Part shown: in pieces, positions 56,503 through 64,000 of the stretch
Position numbering within the stretch: the stretch's first letter is position 1
How the letters are laid out: every line of letters begins with the position of its first letter
Assembly: GCF_002803075.1 (NCBI RefSeq)
Contig: NZ_NNBK01000008.1
Location: 247,538 to 311,537, forward strand
Length of the DNA stretch: 64,000 bases
Origin: Streptomyces sp. CB01373
GTDB taxonomy: Bacteria; Actinomycetota; Actinomycetes; Streptomycetales; Streptomycetaceae
Direction: 5' to 3'
Program-made: the position numbers and the translations under genes
Notes under the pieces: generated by a model
Told to the model about the DNA's origin: nothing
Seen by the model: the letters and a program-made list of their open reading frames with translations, nothing else
The model's database searches: none

Positions 56503-57354
56503 ATGAGTCGCTCAGACGGGCACGGGTACGGCGATTCGGCGCACGCCGACGACGGGCCGTACGCGGGCGGGCAGACCCGCACCCGGCTCCCGGACCGGCC
56601 CGGCGACCCCTACGGAGGCGCGCGGCGCGGCGGCCGCTCGTCCTCGCGCAGCCTGATCACGGTGGTCGCCGTCGTCGTCCTCCTCATCGCCGCGATCGCC
56701 TTCGCGAACCGCTCGGGAGGCCGCTCCCCCGCCGCCGGCGGCGGCACCGCAGACAAGCCCAAGGCGGCGGCGACCGCGGCGACCGGCAAGCAGCCGGTCC
56801 ACACGAAGACGGACGGCATCCCGTCGGGCTTCACCCACGACGAACAGGGAGCACAGAGCGCCGCCGCGAACTACGCCGTGGCCCTCGGCTCGACCGACAT
56901 GTTCAAGAAGGGCACCCGGCACACCCTCCTGGACCTCCTCTACACCCCCGACGCGGCGGCCCGCCTCCAAAAACCCATGGACCAGGCCTACTCGGCGGAC
57001 TTCCTCAACAGGATGGGCCTGGCCGCGGACGGCAACCCGCCCACCGGCAGCACGTTCGTCTCACGCGTGGTGCCGGTGGGCACCACCGTGCAGCAGTACA
57101 GCGACAGCAGCGCCAGGGTCGCGATCTGGTACGTGGGACTCATCGGCATGTCCGCGAAGACCTCCACCGACCCGGTCACCTCGTCCTGGAAGACGTGGAC
57201 GTTCGAACTCCAGTGGTCGAGAGGCGACTGGAAGATCGTCTCCGACTCGCAGAAGGCCGGCCCCGCCCCGGTCCCCGGCGACGACAGGGCCGCCACCTCC
57301 GACGAGATCCGCAAGGCCACCGAAGAGTACGGAGGGTTCACGTATGCCCGGTAG
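56503..57354 (+). CDS. Single-span protein, VirB8/TcpC-like
   Basis: A 283-residue bitopic protein. The Gly/Arg/Asp-rich cytoplasmic N-terminus (about 1-48) precedes one span (about 50-67, SLITVVAVVVLLIAAIAFA), a linker, and an extracytoplasmic domain (about 105-283) with NTF2-like strand pattern (VAIWYVGLIGMSAK, WKTWTFELQWSRGDWKIV). Topology and final W-K-I strand resemble VirB8/TcpC components of T4SS. It overlaps the next gene by 11 bases. Assignment is by architecture and context. Confidence 0.75.
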   Translation: MSRSDGHGYGDSAHADDGPYAGGQTRTRLPDRPGDPYGGARRGGRSSSRSLITVVAVVVLLIAAIAFANRSGGRSPAAGGGTADKPKAAATAATGKQPVHTKTDGIPSGFTHDEQGAQSAAANYAVALGSTDMFKKGTRHTLLDLLYTPDAAARLQKPMDQAYSADFLNRMGLAADGNPPTGSTFVSRVVPVGTTVQQYSDSSARVAIWYVGLIGMSAKTSTDPVTSSWKTWTFELQWSRGDWKIVSDSQKAGPAPVPGDDRAATSDEIRKATEEYGGFTYAR

Positions 57355-58678
57355 CAAGCAGCGCCTGCTGGGGCTCACCGGAGCCGTGGCAGCCGTGCAG
57401 ACGACGGTCGTACTGCTGGCCACCCGCGCCGTCGCCGATCCCTCGCCCAGCCCGACGCCCTCGCCGACGGCGAGCAAGAACAACTGCGACCTCATCTTCG
57501 GCGACGCCAAGAAGTACTGCGAGCGCGGCAACGGCACCAGCAGCGGTTCCACGGCTCCCGACCCCACCTCCACCCTCGACCCCCTCTCCTCGCTCGCCAA
57601 GGGCTGTGCCGACGCCGCGTCGTGGACCGTCACCAAGCTCAGCAAGGCCGTGCAGGAGACGGCGAACGTCGACTTCACCAACCAGAAGTTCCTCCAGCAG
57701 TACGCGGTCGTGTTCGCCGCCTCGTCCGTGCTCACACTGCTGCTCTGGCTGCTGGCCGTGGCCAAGCGCGCCGTACGCGGCGTACCGCTGTCCACCGCCA
57801 TCTCCGAGGCGGTCGGCTTCCTCTGGCTGACCGTGCTCGCCTCCGCCTTCACCCCGCTGATCCTCTACACGGTCGTCTCGGCCACCGACGGCGTCTCCGA
57901 CGTCCTCGCCAAGGCCACCGGCGACCAGGCCGGCACCTTCTTCGGCACGTTCTCCGCCGCGCTCGGCAAGGGCGAGAACATCGGCGGCGGACCGATCATG
58001 CTGATCGTCGTCTCCCTGGTCTCCATCCTCGCCGCCGGCGTGCTCTGGCTGGAGCTCGTCATCCGCGCCGCCCTGCTCTACGTCGGCGCCCTGCTCGGCA
58101 CCGTCGTCTACGCCGGACTGGTCGACAAGAACCTGTGGGGCCACGTCCGCCGCTGGGCCGGAATCATGATCGCGGTGATCATGGTGAAGCCGGTCATCGT
58201 CATCGTGCTCGGGCTCGCCGGAGCACTCTCCTCCGGCGACAACGGCCCCGGCGCCTTCTCCGCGGTCGTCTCCGGCCTCGCGATCATCCTGCTGGCCATC
58301 TTCGCCAGCGCCATGATCTACCGGTTCGTCCCGGGCTTCGGCGACGAGATCGCGGCCGGCCGCAACAACCGCATCATGCGGGGCGCCGAGGGCAAGGCCG
58401 CCGCGGTCATCAGCTCCCCGGCCACCATGGTCGCGCAGGGCATCAAGACCCACAGCACCCGGGCCGACAGCAACGGCGGCGGCCAGTCGTCCGCCCCCCG
58501 CCCGGCCAACCCGGCCGCCGGCGGCGTCGCCGCGCACAGCGCGCGCGTCCCGGACGGTGGTGGCGGATCCGGCCCCTCCACCACACCCGCTCCCCGCGCG
58601 CCCAGCCCGGTGAACACCCCCCACGCCGGAAGCACCCGCAACAGCAGCACCAACCGCCCGGGAGGTGAAGGACGTTGA
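57344..58678 (+). CDS. Polytopic membrane protein, VirB6/TrbL-like
   Basis: A 444-residue protein. Signal-like first span (about 8-31). An extracellular Cys-containing region (NNCDLIFGDAKKYCERG) follows, then about five or six spans between residues 120 and 325. A cytoplasmic low-complexity tail rich in Ser, Pro, Asn and Gly (about 365-444) ends it. The topology is that of VirB6/TrbL channel proteins of Gram-positive T4SS. It overlaps both neighbours (11 and 4 bases). Confidence 0.78.
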   Translation: MPGSKQRLLGLTGAVAAVQTTVVLLATRAVADPSPSPTPSPTASKNNCDLIFGDAKKYCERGNGTSSGSTAPDPTSTLDPLSSLAKGCADAASWTVTKLSKAVQETANVDFTNQKFLQQYAVVFAASSVLTLLLWLLAVAKRAVRGVPLSTAISEAVGFLWLTVLASAFTPLILYTVVSATDGVSDVLAKATGDQAGTFFGTFSAALGKGENIGGGPIMLIVVSLVSILAAGVLWLELVIRAALLYVGALLGTVVYAGLVDKNLWGHVRRWAGIMIAVIMVKPVIVIVLGLAGALSSGDNGPGAFSAVVSGLAIILLAIFASAMIYRFVPGFGDEIAAGRNNRIMRGAEGKAAAVISSPATMVAQGIKTHSTRADSNGGGQSSAPRPANPAAGGVAAHSARVPDGGGGSGPSTTPAPRAPSPVNTPHAGSTRNSSTNRPGGEGR

Positions 58679-60234
58679 CGACCGACTCCCACGTGTCCCA
58701 CGCGGTCGCGTCCCGCCGTACCTATCTGATCGGCCGCGCCCGGCCGAACGCGATCGTCGGCCGCAACCGCGAGTCCGGCGAGATCGCCCTGATCATCGCG
58801 GGCGCGTTCATCGGCATGATGTGCGGACTGCTGGTCCCGGTGCTGCCCCTGCGCATCGTCCTGCTGACGGGCTTCCCGCTGCTGGCCCTGGCCGCGGTCT
58901 ACGTGCCCTACCGGCACCGCACCTTCTACAAGTGGTTCGAGATCAACCGGAGCTACAAGCGCACCGTCAAGCGCGGCGCCGTCTACCGCTCCAGCGTGAT
59001 GGAGGCCGGAACGGGCCTGGACGGCCGGGAGGTCGAGATCGGGCCGCCGCCCGGCATCGGCCGGATCACCTGGCTCGCCGCGCCGTTCGGCCCCGACGAG
59101 ATCGCCGTGCTGCTGCACGCCGACCGCAGAACCGTCACCGCCGCCATTGAGATCGAGGGCCCCGGCGTCGGCCTGCGCGACTCCGAGGACCAGGAAGCCC
59201 TCGTCGACCGCTTCGGCACCCTGCTCAAGCACGTGGCCAACGGCGACGGCTTCGTCACCCGCCTGCAGATGCTCGCCCGCACCCTCCCCGCCGACCCCGA
59301 CGCCCACGCCAAGGACGTCTCCGTACGCGGGGACGAACGGGCACCGCACTGGCTCCAGCAGTCCTACGACCAACTGCAGTCCATGGTGTCCACCAGCAGC
59401 GAGCAGCACCGCGCCTACCTCGTCGCCTGCATGCACTACACCCGCGAACTCGCCGCCGAGGCCCACGCCATGGCGCGGGCCGCCCGGCCCCACACGGGCC
59501 GCAAGCTGGACCGGGACGCCGGACTCGCGGTCGTCATGGCCCGCGAGCTGACCGACATCTGCTCCCGGCTCCAGGAGGCCGACATCCGCGTACGGCAGCC
59601 GCTCGGTCAGGGGCGGCTGGCCTCGCTGGTCCACTCCATGTACGACCCGGACCACCCGATCGACCACATCCAGGCGATGACCAAGCGCAACGCCTGGCCG
59701 GCCGAGCTGGACGCCATGGAGCCGACGTACCTTCAGGCCAAGACCCGCGAGTCGACGACCCGTGCCCCCTGGTGCCACGCCACCGCCTGGGTCAAGGAAT
59801 GGCCGATGACCCCGGTCGGCGTGAACTTCCTCGCGCCCCTCCTCGTCCACACCCCGGACGTCATCCGCACCGTCGCCGTCACGATGGACCTCGAACCCAC
59901 CGAGATCGCCATCGAACGCATGCTGACCGAGAAGACCAACGACGTCGCCGAGGCCAGCCGCGCCGCGAAGATGAACCGCACCGTGGACCCGCGCGACGTC
60001 GCCGCCCACAGCCGCCTCGACCAGCGCGGCGAGGACCTCGCCAGCGGCGCGGCCGGCGTCAACCTGGTCGGCTACATCACCGTGTCCTCCCGCTCCCCCG
60101 AGTCCCTGGCCCGCGACAAGCGGACGATCAGGGCCTCGGCCGGGAAGTCCTACCTGAAACTCGAGTGGTGCGACCGCGAGCACCACCGCGCCTTCGTGAA
60201 CACGCTCCCGTTCGCCACCGGAATCCGACGGTAG
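58675..60234 (+). CDS. VirB3/VirB4-N-terminal-like membrane protein (PrgI-like hairpin plus ATPase N-domain)
   Basis: A 519-residue protein. Two closely spaced spans (about 38-58 and 60-80) form a VirB3/PrgI-like hairpin, then a large soluble part (about 100-519) resembles the non-catalytic N-domain of VirB4 ATPases. It has no Walker motifs. TTG start at 58675 overlaps the previous TGA by 4 bases (TTGA), with GGAGG and GAAGGA upstream. The catalytic half is encoded by the next gene, so VirB4 appears split. Confidence 0.75.
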   Translation: MTTDSHVSHAVASRRTYLIGRARPNAIVGRNRESGEIALIIAGAFIGMMCGLLVPVLPLRIVLLTGFPLLALAAVYVPYRHRTFYKWFEINRSYKRTVKRGAVYRSSVMEAGTGLDGREVEIGPPPGIGRITWLAAPFGPDEIAVLLHADRRTVTAAIEIEGPGVGLRDSEDQEALVDRFGTLLKHVANGDGFVTRLQMLARTLPADPDAHAKDVSVRGDERAPHWLQQSYDQLQSMVSTSSEQHRAYLVACMHYTRELAAEAHAMARAARPHTGRKLDRDAGLAVVMARELTDICSRLQEADIRVRQPLGQGRLASLVHSMYDPDHPIDHIQAMTKRNAWPAELDAMEPTYLQAKTRESTTRAPWCHATAWVKEWPMTPVGVNFLAPLLVHTPDVIRTVAVTMDLEPTEIAIERMLTEKTNDVAEASRAAKMNRTVDPRDVAAHSRLDQRGEDLASGAAGVNLVGYITVSSRSPESLARDKRTIRASAGKSYLKLEWCDREHHRAFVNTLPFATGIRR

Positions 60235-60248
60235 GGGCTGATGCTCTG

Positions 60249-61673
60249 ATGCGGGACCCGCTGACCTCACTCACGGACGCCTTCACCACCTTCCTGTTCG
60301 GGAAGGTGGAGACGACCCGGCTGCCGGTGAGAACGTCCACGGGCCAGGCCCAGGCGGTCTACCTGCCCACCGCCGCGCCCGGCCTCGGCGACTCGGGCGT
60401 CATCATCGGCCGCGAGGTGTACTCCGGAAAGGGCTACATCTACGACCCCTTCCAGCTCTACGGCCAGCAGCTCCCCGCCCCGCACTGGCTGGTCCTCGGC
60501 GAGTCCGGCAACGGCAAGTCGGCGCTGGAGAAGACCTACGTCCTGCGCCAGCTCCGCTTCCGCGACCGCCAGGTCGTCGTCCTGGACGCCCAGGGCGAGG
60601 ACGGGGTGGGCGAGTGGAACCTCATCGCGGAGCAGCTGGGCATAACGCCGATCCGGCTGGACCCGATGGCGGCCCTCGACCACGGCATCCGGCTCAACCC
60701 CCTGGACCCGTCGATCACGACCACGGGCCAGCTCGCGCTGCTGCGCACCATCATCGAGGTCGCCATGGGGCACGGCCTGGACGAGCGTTCCGGCTTCGCG
60801 CTGAAGGTCGCCCACGCCTACGTCAACGAGACGATCGTGGAACGCCAGCCGGTGCTGTCGGACATCGTCGAGCAACTCCGCCACCCCGAGCCGGAGTCGG
60901 CCGAGGCGATGAACGTCGCCATAGACGACGTACGGGCCTGGGGCCTGGACGTGGCGCTGGTCCTGGACCGGCTGGTCGACGGTGACCTGCGCGGCATGTT
61001 CGACGGCCCCACCACGGTCGGCATCGACCTGGACGCGCCCCTGATCGTCTTCGACCTGTCCCACATCGACCGCAACTCCATCGCCATGCCGATCCTGATG
61101 GCGATCGTCGGCGTGTGGCTGGAGCACACCTGGATCCGCCCCGACCGCAAGAAGCGCATCTTCCTGGTCGAGGAGGCCTGGCACATCATCAACAGCCCGT
61201 TCGTGGCCCAGCTGTTCCAGCGGCTGCTGAAGTTCGGCCGCCGGCTCGGTCTGTCGTTCGTGGCCGTCGTCCACCATCTGTCCGACGTGGTGGACGGCGC
61301 GGCGGCCAAGGAGGCCGCGGCGATCCTGAAGATGGCCTCCACCAGGACGATCTACGCCCAGAAGGCGGACGAGGCGAGGGCGACGGGAGGGGTGCTCGGC
61401 CTGCCCAGGTGGGCGGTCGAGATCATCCCGAGCCTGACCCCCGGTATCGCGGTGTGGGACGTCAACGGCAATGTCCAGGTGGTCAAACATCTGGTCACCG
61501 AGACCGAACGGCCGCTGGTGTTCACCGACCGCGCCATGACGGAGTCCTCCAGCGACCGCCTCGCCGACGACAGCCTGCGCGCCGCGGAGCTGGAGGCGGA
61601 GGAGCGGGCGGCGGCCTTCATGGGACAGCACATCGGCGACCTGGACGGCTCCTCCGAGTCGACGGTGGCCTAG
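60249..61673 (+). CDS. VirB4/TraC-like conjugation ATPase (HerA-FtsK class)
   Basis: A 474-residue P-loop ATPase. Walker A is GESGNGKS (residues 84-91). Walker B lies at about 301-311 (RIFLVEEAWHII), and FGRRLGLSFVAVVHHLSDV follows as in VirB4 proteins. The usual N-terminal VirB4 domain is missing here and seems supplied by the preceding gene. It would power assembly or substrate movement. Start ATG 60249, 14 bases after the previous stop. Confidence 0.88.
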   Translation: MRDPLTSLTDAFTTFLFGKVETTRLPVRTSTGQAQAVYLPTAAPGLGDSGVIIGREVYSGKGYIYDPFQLYGQQLPAPHWLVLGESGNGKSALEKTYVLRQLRFRDRQVVVLDAQGEDGVGEWNLIAEQLGITPIRLDPMAALDHGIRLNPLDPSITTTGQLALLRTIIEVAMGHGLDERSGFALKVAHAYVNETIVERQPVLSDIVEQLRHPEPESAEAMNVAIDDVRAWGLDVALVLDRLVDGDLRGMFDGPTTVGIDLDAPLIVFDLSHIDRNSIAMPILMAIVGVWLEHTWIRPDRKKRIFLVEEAWHIINSPFVAQLFQRLLKFGRRLGLSFVAVVHHLSDVVDGAAAKEAAAILKMASTRTIYAQKADEARATGGVLGLPRWAVEIIPSLTPGIAVWDVNGNVQVVKHLVTETERPLVFTDRAMTESSSDRLADDSLRAAELEAEERAAAFMGQHIGDLDGSSESTVA

Positions 61674-61686
61674 AGGGGACGCGCGC

Positions 61687-63261
61687 GTGAGACCGGACGA
61701 CCGCGACCACGGACAGGGCCGCCAGGGCCGTCGGGACGGCCAGGGCGGCGTTCCCGACGGCCTGCTGGTCGGCGTCATGGCCTTTTTGCTCGGCATGACC
61801 CTGCTGGTGTGGACGGCCACCGGACTCGCCGGCCTGTTCACCCACGGCTCCTGGCCCGCCGGGGTCGCCTTCACCCGCACGCCGCCGGCGATGCGCCACC
61901 TCATCACCGACCCGCACGACATCCCCGCCGCCTGGCCGGACACTCCGCCGGACGCGCTGTCGGGCTACGGGCTGTTCTGGGGCCTGTTCATCGGCCAGCT
62001 GATGGTGCTGCTCGTACTGACCGTGTTCGTGATGGGCACCGTGGCCCGCTGGCGAGCCGGGCGGCTGCGCAGACGGGCGGAGAGGGCGGCGGACCGGGAG
62101 AGGGCGACGGCGCCGGAACCCCAGGAGGCGCCCGCGCCGGTCCCGCACGAGGTGCCCACCCAGCGGGCGGCCCCGCAGCCCGGACGGCCGCTCGTGGCCG
62201 CCCAGCAGGCCGCCGAGGCCCCGCAGGAGGCTGCACCGGCGGCCCCGCAGCCCTCGAACCGGGCGGAACCCGCGGCCCCGCCCACGCAGCCCCTCATGTC
62301 CCTCGCCGCCGACCGCCACGGCGGGCCGGCCGGCGGACGGGAGACGTTCCTGACCGCCCCGCGGGAAGCCCGGCAGGCGGCCGCGGCCCAGGCGATCCGG
62401 GACGCGGCGGGCCCGGCCCTCGTCATCACGTCCAACCCCGCCCTGTGGCAGGACACGAAGGACTCACGGGCCAAGCTGGGCCCGGTCCTCCTCTACGACC
62501 CCGGCCACCTCTGCGACACCCCGGCCCGCCTCCACTGGTCCCCCACGGCGGGCTGCGAGGACAAGGCCACGGCGGCCGCCAGAGCCGCCGCGCTGCTCGC
62601 CCCGGTCCGCCCCGCCGCCAAGGTGGACCAGGCGACCGGCGACACCGCGGAGACCCTTCTGCGCAGCTTCCTGCACGCCGCCGCCGTCGACGGCCGCGCG
62701 ATCCGCCACGTCCACCGCTGGGCGCAGGGCACACAGGTCCAGGAGGCCGTGCGGATCCTCCGTACGAACCCCAAGGCCGCCGCCGGTTCGGCCGGCGAGC
62801 TGGAGTCCTCGCTCACCTCGTATCCCGAACGCCGTGACATGGCCCAGGAGTTGACCGGTCGCGCGCTGGCCTCACTGTTCACGGTCAACATCCGCGAGGC
62901 CTGCACTCCCAACCGAACTGATGCGGTCGCCCTGGATTCCTTCGTGAACGAAGGGGGCACGCTTTATGTGGTCGGCGAATCCCTCGAGGATCCCCGGACC
63001 GACCCGGGTGCGATGCCCCTCCTGACGGCACTCGCCTCAAGCGTGGTCGAGCGCGGCCGGCGCATGGCCGAACGGTCATCCTCCGGTCGCCTCGACCCAC
63101 CACTCACGCTCGTCCTGGACGACGTCGCCGCCGTGGCCCCGCTTCCCCAGCTCCCGGAGCTGCTGGCCGCCGGAGCTGGCCAGGGGCTGCCCACGCTGGT
63201 CCTGCTCCGCTCCCGCGAACAGGCCCGCGCCCGCTGGCCGCACGCCGAGCTCCCGGCGTGA
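61687..63261 (+). CDS. VirD4/TraG-like coupling protein lacking Walker A and truncated C-terminally
   Basis: A 524-residue membrane protein. Two N-terminal spans (about 27-50 and 93-118) as in T4SS coupling proteins, a Pro/Ala/Glu-rich linker (about 130-215), then a TraG-type core: GPVLLYDPGHL, ARLHWSPTAGCED and a Walker-B-like LTLVLDDVAAVAPLPQLPELL. Where the P-loop should lie the sequence reads FLTAPREARQAAAAQ, with no G-x-x-x-x-G-K-[ST]. The protein ends just after QARARWPH, where homologues continue for 100 or more residues. GTG start 61687. Confidence 0.8.
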   Translation: MRPDDRDHGQGRQGRRDGQGGVPDGLLVGVMAFLLGMTLLVWTATGLAGLFTHGSWPAGVAFTRTPPAMRHLITDPHDIPAAWPDTPPDALSGYGLFWGLFIGQLMVLLVLTVFVMGTVARWRAGRLRRRAERAADRERATAPEPQEAPAPVPHEVPTQRAAPQPGRPLVAAQQAAEAPQEAAPAAPQPSNRAEPAAPPTQPLMSLAADRHGGPAGGRETFLTAPREARQAAAAQAIRDAAGPALVITSNPALWQDTKDSRAKLGPVLLYDPGHLCDTPARLHWSPTAGCEDKATAAARAAALLAPVRPAAKVDQATGDTAETLLRSFLHAAAVDGRAIRHVHRWAQGTQVQEAVRILRTNPKAAAGSAGELESSLTSYPERRDMAQELTGRALASLFTVNIREACTPNRTDAVALDSFVNEGGTLYVVGESLEDPRTDPGAMPLLTALASSVVERGRRMAERSSSGRLDPPLTLVLDDVAAVAPLPQLPELLAAGAGQGLPTLVLLRSREQARARWPHAELPA

Positions 63262-63300
63262 CCCGCGGCTGTCGCCAGGCCCCTCCTGCCCCCAGGGCCC

Positions 63301-63879
63301 TCAGGGGCGTTCGAGGACGTACTCCAGTTCGGACTCGGCCGAGCCGACCGTCAGCGGCACGCTGACCCCGCTCGGCAGGAACCCGATCCTGCGGTAGAAG
63401 CGCAGGGCCCGCCCGTTGTCCTCGTGCACGATGAGCCGCACCCGCTCCACGTCGATGTCCCAGGCCCATTGCAGGGCCTCGTCGAACAGCAACTCGGTCA
63501 GCCCGCACCCACGGTGCTCGGGTCGCACATACACACCTACGACGTGCCCCTGCCGCCGCTCGACCGGGAACCCGGCCCAGTCCGTCGTGCCGGCCTCCTC
63601 GACGAGCACGGTCACGCTTCCGACCCACTCGCCGTCCGGCCCCTCCACGATGAACTGCCGAGCGCCACCTGCCGACCCCACGGAAGCCCCGGCCGTCCGC
63701 TCCTGCCAGAACGAGTCGGGCCTGGCCATGGCGTCGTCGTACGTCTCCAGAAAGGCGAGGTGGGCCACCGGGTCCTGGAGGGCGACCAGCCGCAGCGCCT
63801 TCGCGGCGGGCCACTCCTCGGCGCGTACGGCACGGACGACGTACTGCTCGGTACTGCTGGTGCTGCCAGGGCTGCTCAT
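63301..63879 (-). CDS. GNAT-family N-acetyltransferase
   Basis: A 192-residue acetyltransferase. The acetyl-CoA loop is VVGVYVRPEHRGCGLTELLFDEAL (about 116-139). The C-terminal HEDNGRALRFYRRIGF segment is typical of GNATs. The substrate is unknown. The ATG at 63879 gives MSSPGSTSS; upstream frame is not coding. It lies tail-to-tail with the coupling-like gene and just downstream of an rRNA operon. Confidence 0.88.
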   Translation of the reverse strand: MSSPGSTSSTEQYVVRAVRAEEWPAAKALRLVALQDPVAHLAFLETYDDAMARPDSFWQERTAGASVGSAGGARQFIVEGPDGEWVGSVTVLVEEAGTTDWAGFPVERRQGHVVGVYVRPEHRGCGLTELLFDEALQWAWDIDVERVRLIVHEDNGRALRFYRRIGFLPSGVSVPLTVGSAESELEYVLERP

Positions 63880-63904
63880 GAGCCCACGGTAATGGACAAA
63901 AAAG

Positions 63905-63937
63905 AAAGGGCCCACACCTTTTCGGCGTGGGCCCTTT
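63905..63937 (-). terminator. rRNA operon terminator
   Basis: Arms AAAGGGCCCAC (63905-63915) and GTGGGCCCTTT (63927-63937) pair perfectly over 11 bp with an 11-base loop. It lies about 11 bp beyond the 5S rRNA 3' end in the direction of minus-strand transcription, and U residues follow the stem. Confidence 0.9.
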
Positions 63938-63948
63938 CATCAAAATTT

Positions 63949-64000
63949 GTTCGGCGGCGTCCTACTCTCCCACAGGGTCCCCCCTGCAGTACCATCGGCG
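63949..64000 (-). rRNA. rrf: 5S ribosomal RNA, 3' part
   Basis: The minus strand reads CGCCGATGGTACTGCAGGGG followed by ACCCTGTGGGAGAGTAGG and ACGCCGCCGAACA. This is the conserved 3' third of actinobacterial 5S rRNA (helices IV/V and the 3' strand of helix I). The remaining 5' two thirds lie beyond the right edge, together with the expected 23S and 16S genes. The exact 3' end may be 1-2 bases off. Confidence 0.93.

Noticed and set aside
53521..63261. Ordinary integrative conjugative element.
   Set aside because: I see no integrase, excisionase, relaxase, replication gene, direct att repeats or tRNA gene next to the block, and composition matches the surroundings. The window ends soon after, so this is only partly tested.

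Overview
The window is about 72-74% GC by eye, with GTG/TTG starts and strong third-position G/C bias. It carries actinobacterial marker genes (mycothiol genes mshA and mshD, devA/devB, rsiG, nur, glnR, csoR, the pst operon). I read it as a core-chromosome segment of a Streptomyces species. From memory the gene order follows the S. coelicolor region running roughly from SCO4209 down to the rRNA operon near SCO4125. This is recalled synteny, not a search result.

Layout. 1-14.5 kb: the 5' half of gpmA, an MFS exporter, a DUF2000/AraC divergent pair, a YbjN-like protein coupled to mshA (with a sigma-R type promoter), a methyltransferase, an NlpC/P60 hydrolase, a receiver-PP2C phosphatase, an HbhA-like and an XRE protein, a MerR-PP2C fusion whose reading frame runs on past its expected end, and a protein with two aminoglycoside-phosphotransferase-like domains. 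14.8-22 kb is a developmental and stress-regulator block: devB-devA, the paralogue devE, an Eis-like acetyltransferase, rsiG (c-di-GMP-dependent anti-sigma WhiG), dtd, ygfZ and nur. devA and devE carry the same palindrome 88 bp upstream of their starts. 22-31 kb holds mostly leftward genes: nitrobindin-like, a 32-aa membrane protein, a three-gene operon of related exported proteins, sseC-cysA sulfur transfer genes preceded by a Cys-containing leader peptide, DUF2993, MoaD-like and an alpha/beta hydrolase.

31-38 kb: glnR (the global nitrogen regulator) with an unusual leader (terminator-like hairpin and coupled small ORF), an apparently leaderless LacI regulator, a trypsin-like HtrA protease with an adjacent two-component system (CssRS-like), and mshD. 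38-50.6 kb is a phosphate island: ppk-CHAD-Nudix, csoR with its operator, a PhoU-like gene with a Pit transporter, and pstSCAB read leftward with 11-bp PHO-box repeats. Together these cover high- and low-affinity phosphate uptake and polyphosphate storage.

50.9-63.3 kb: a Tat-exported flavoprotein, a PAP2 phosphatase and then, in my reading, a chromosomal type IV secretion-like apparatus. Its parts are a VirB1-like lytic transglycosylase/NlpC protein, a trypsin-like protease, a VirB2-like two-helix protein, VirB8-like, VirB6-like, a VirB3/VirB4-N-like protein, a VirB4-like ATPase, and a VirD4/TraG-like protein lacking the Walker A motif and the C-terminal part. This is the most interesting system in the window. 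The right edge has a GNAT acetyltransferase, an rRNA-operon terminator and the 3' end of a 5S rRNA gene on the minus strand.
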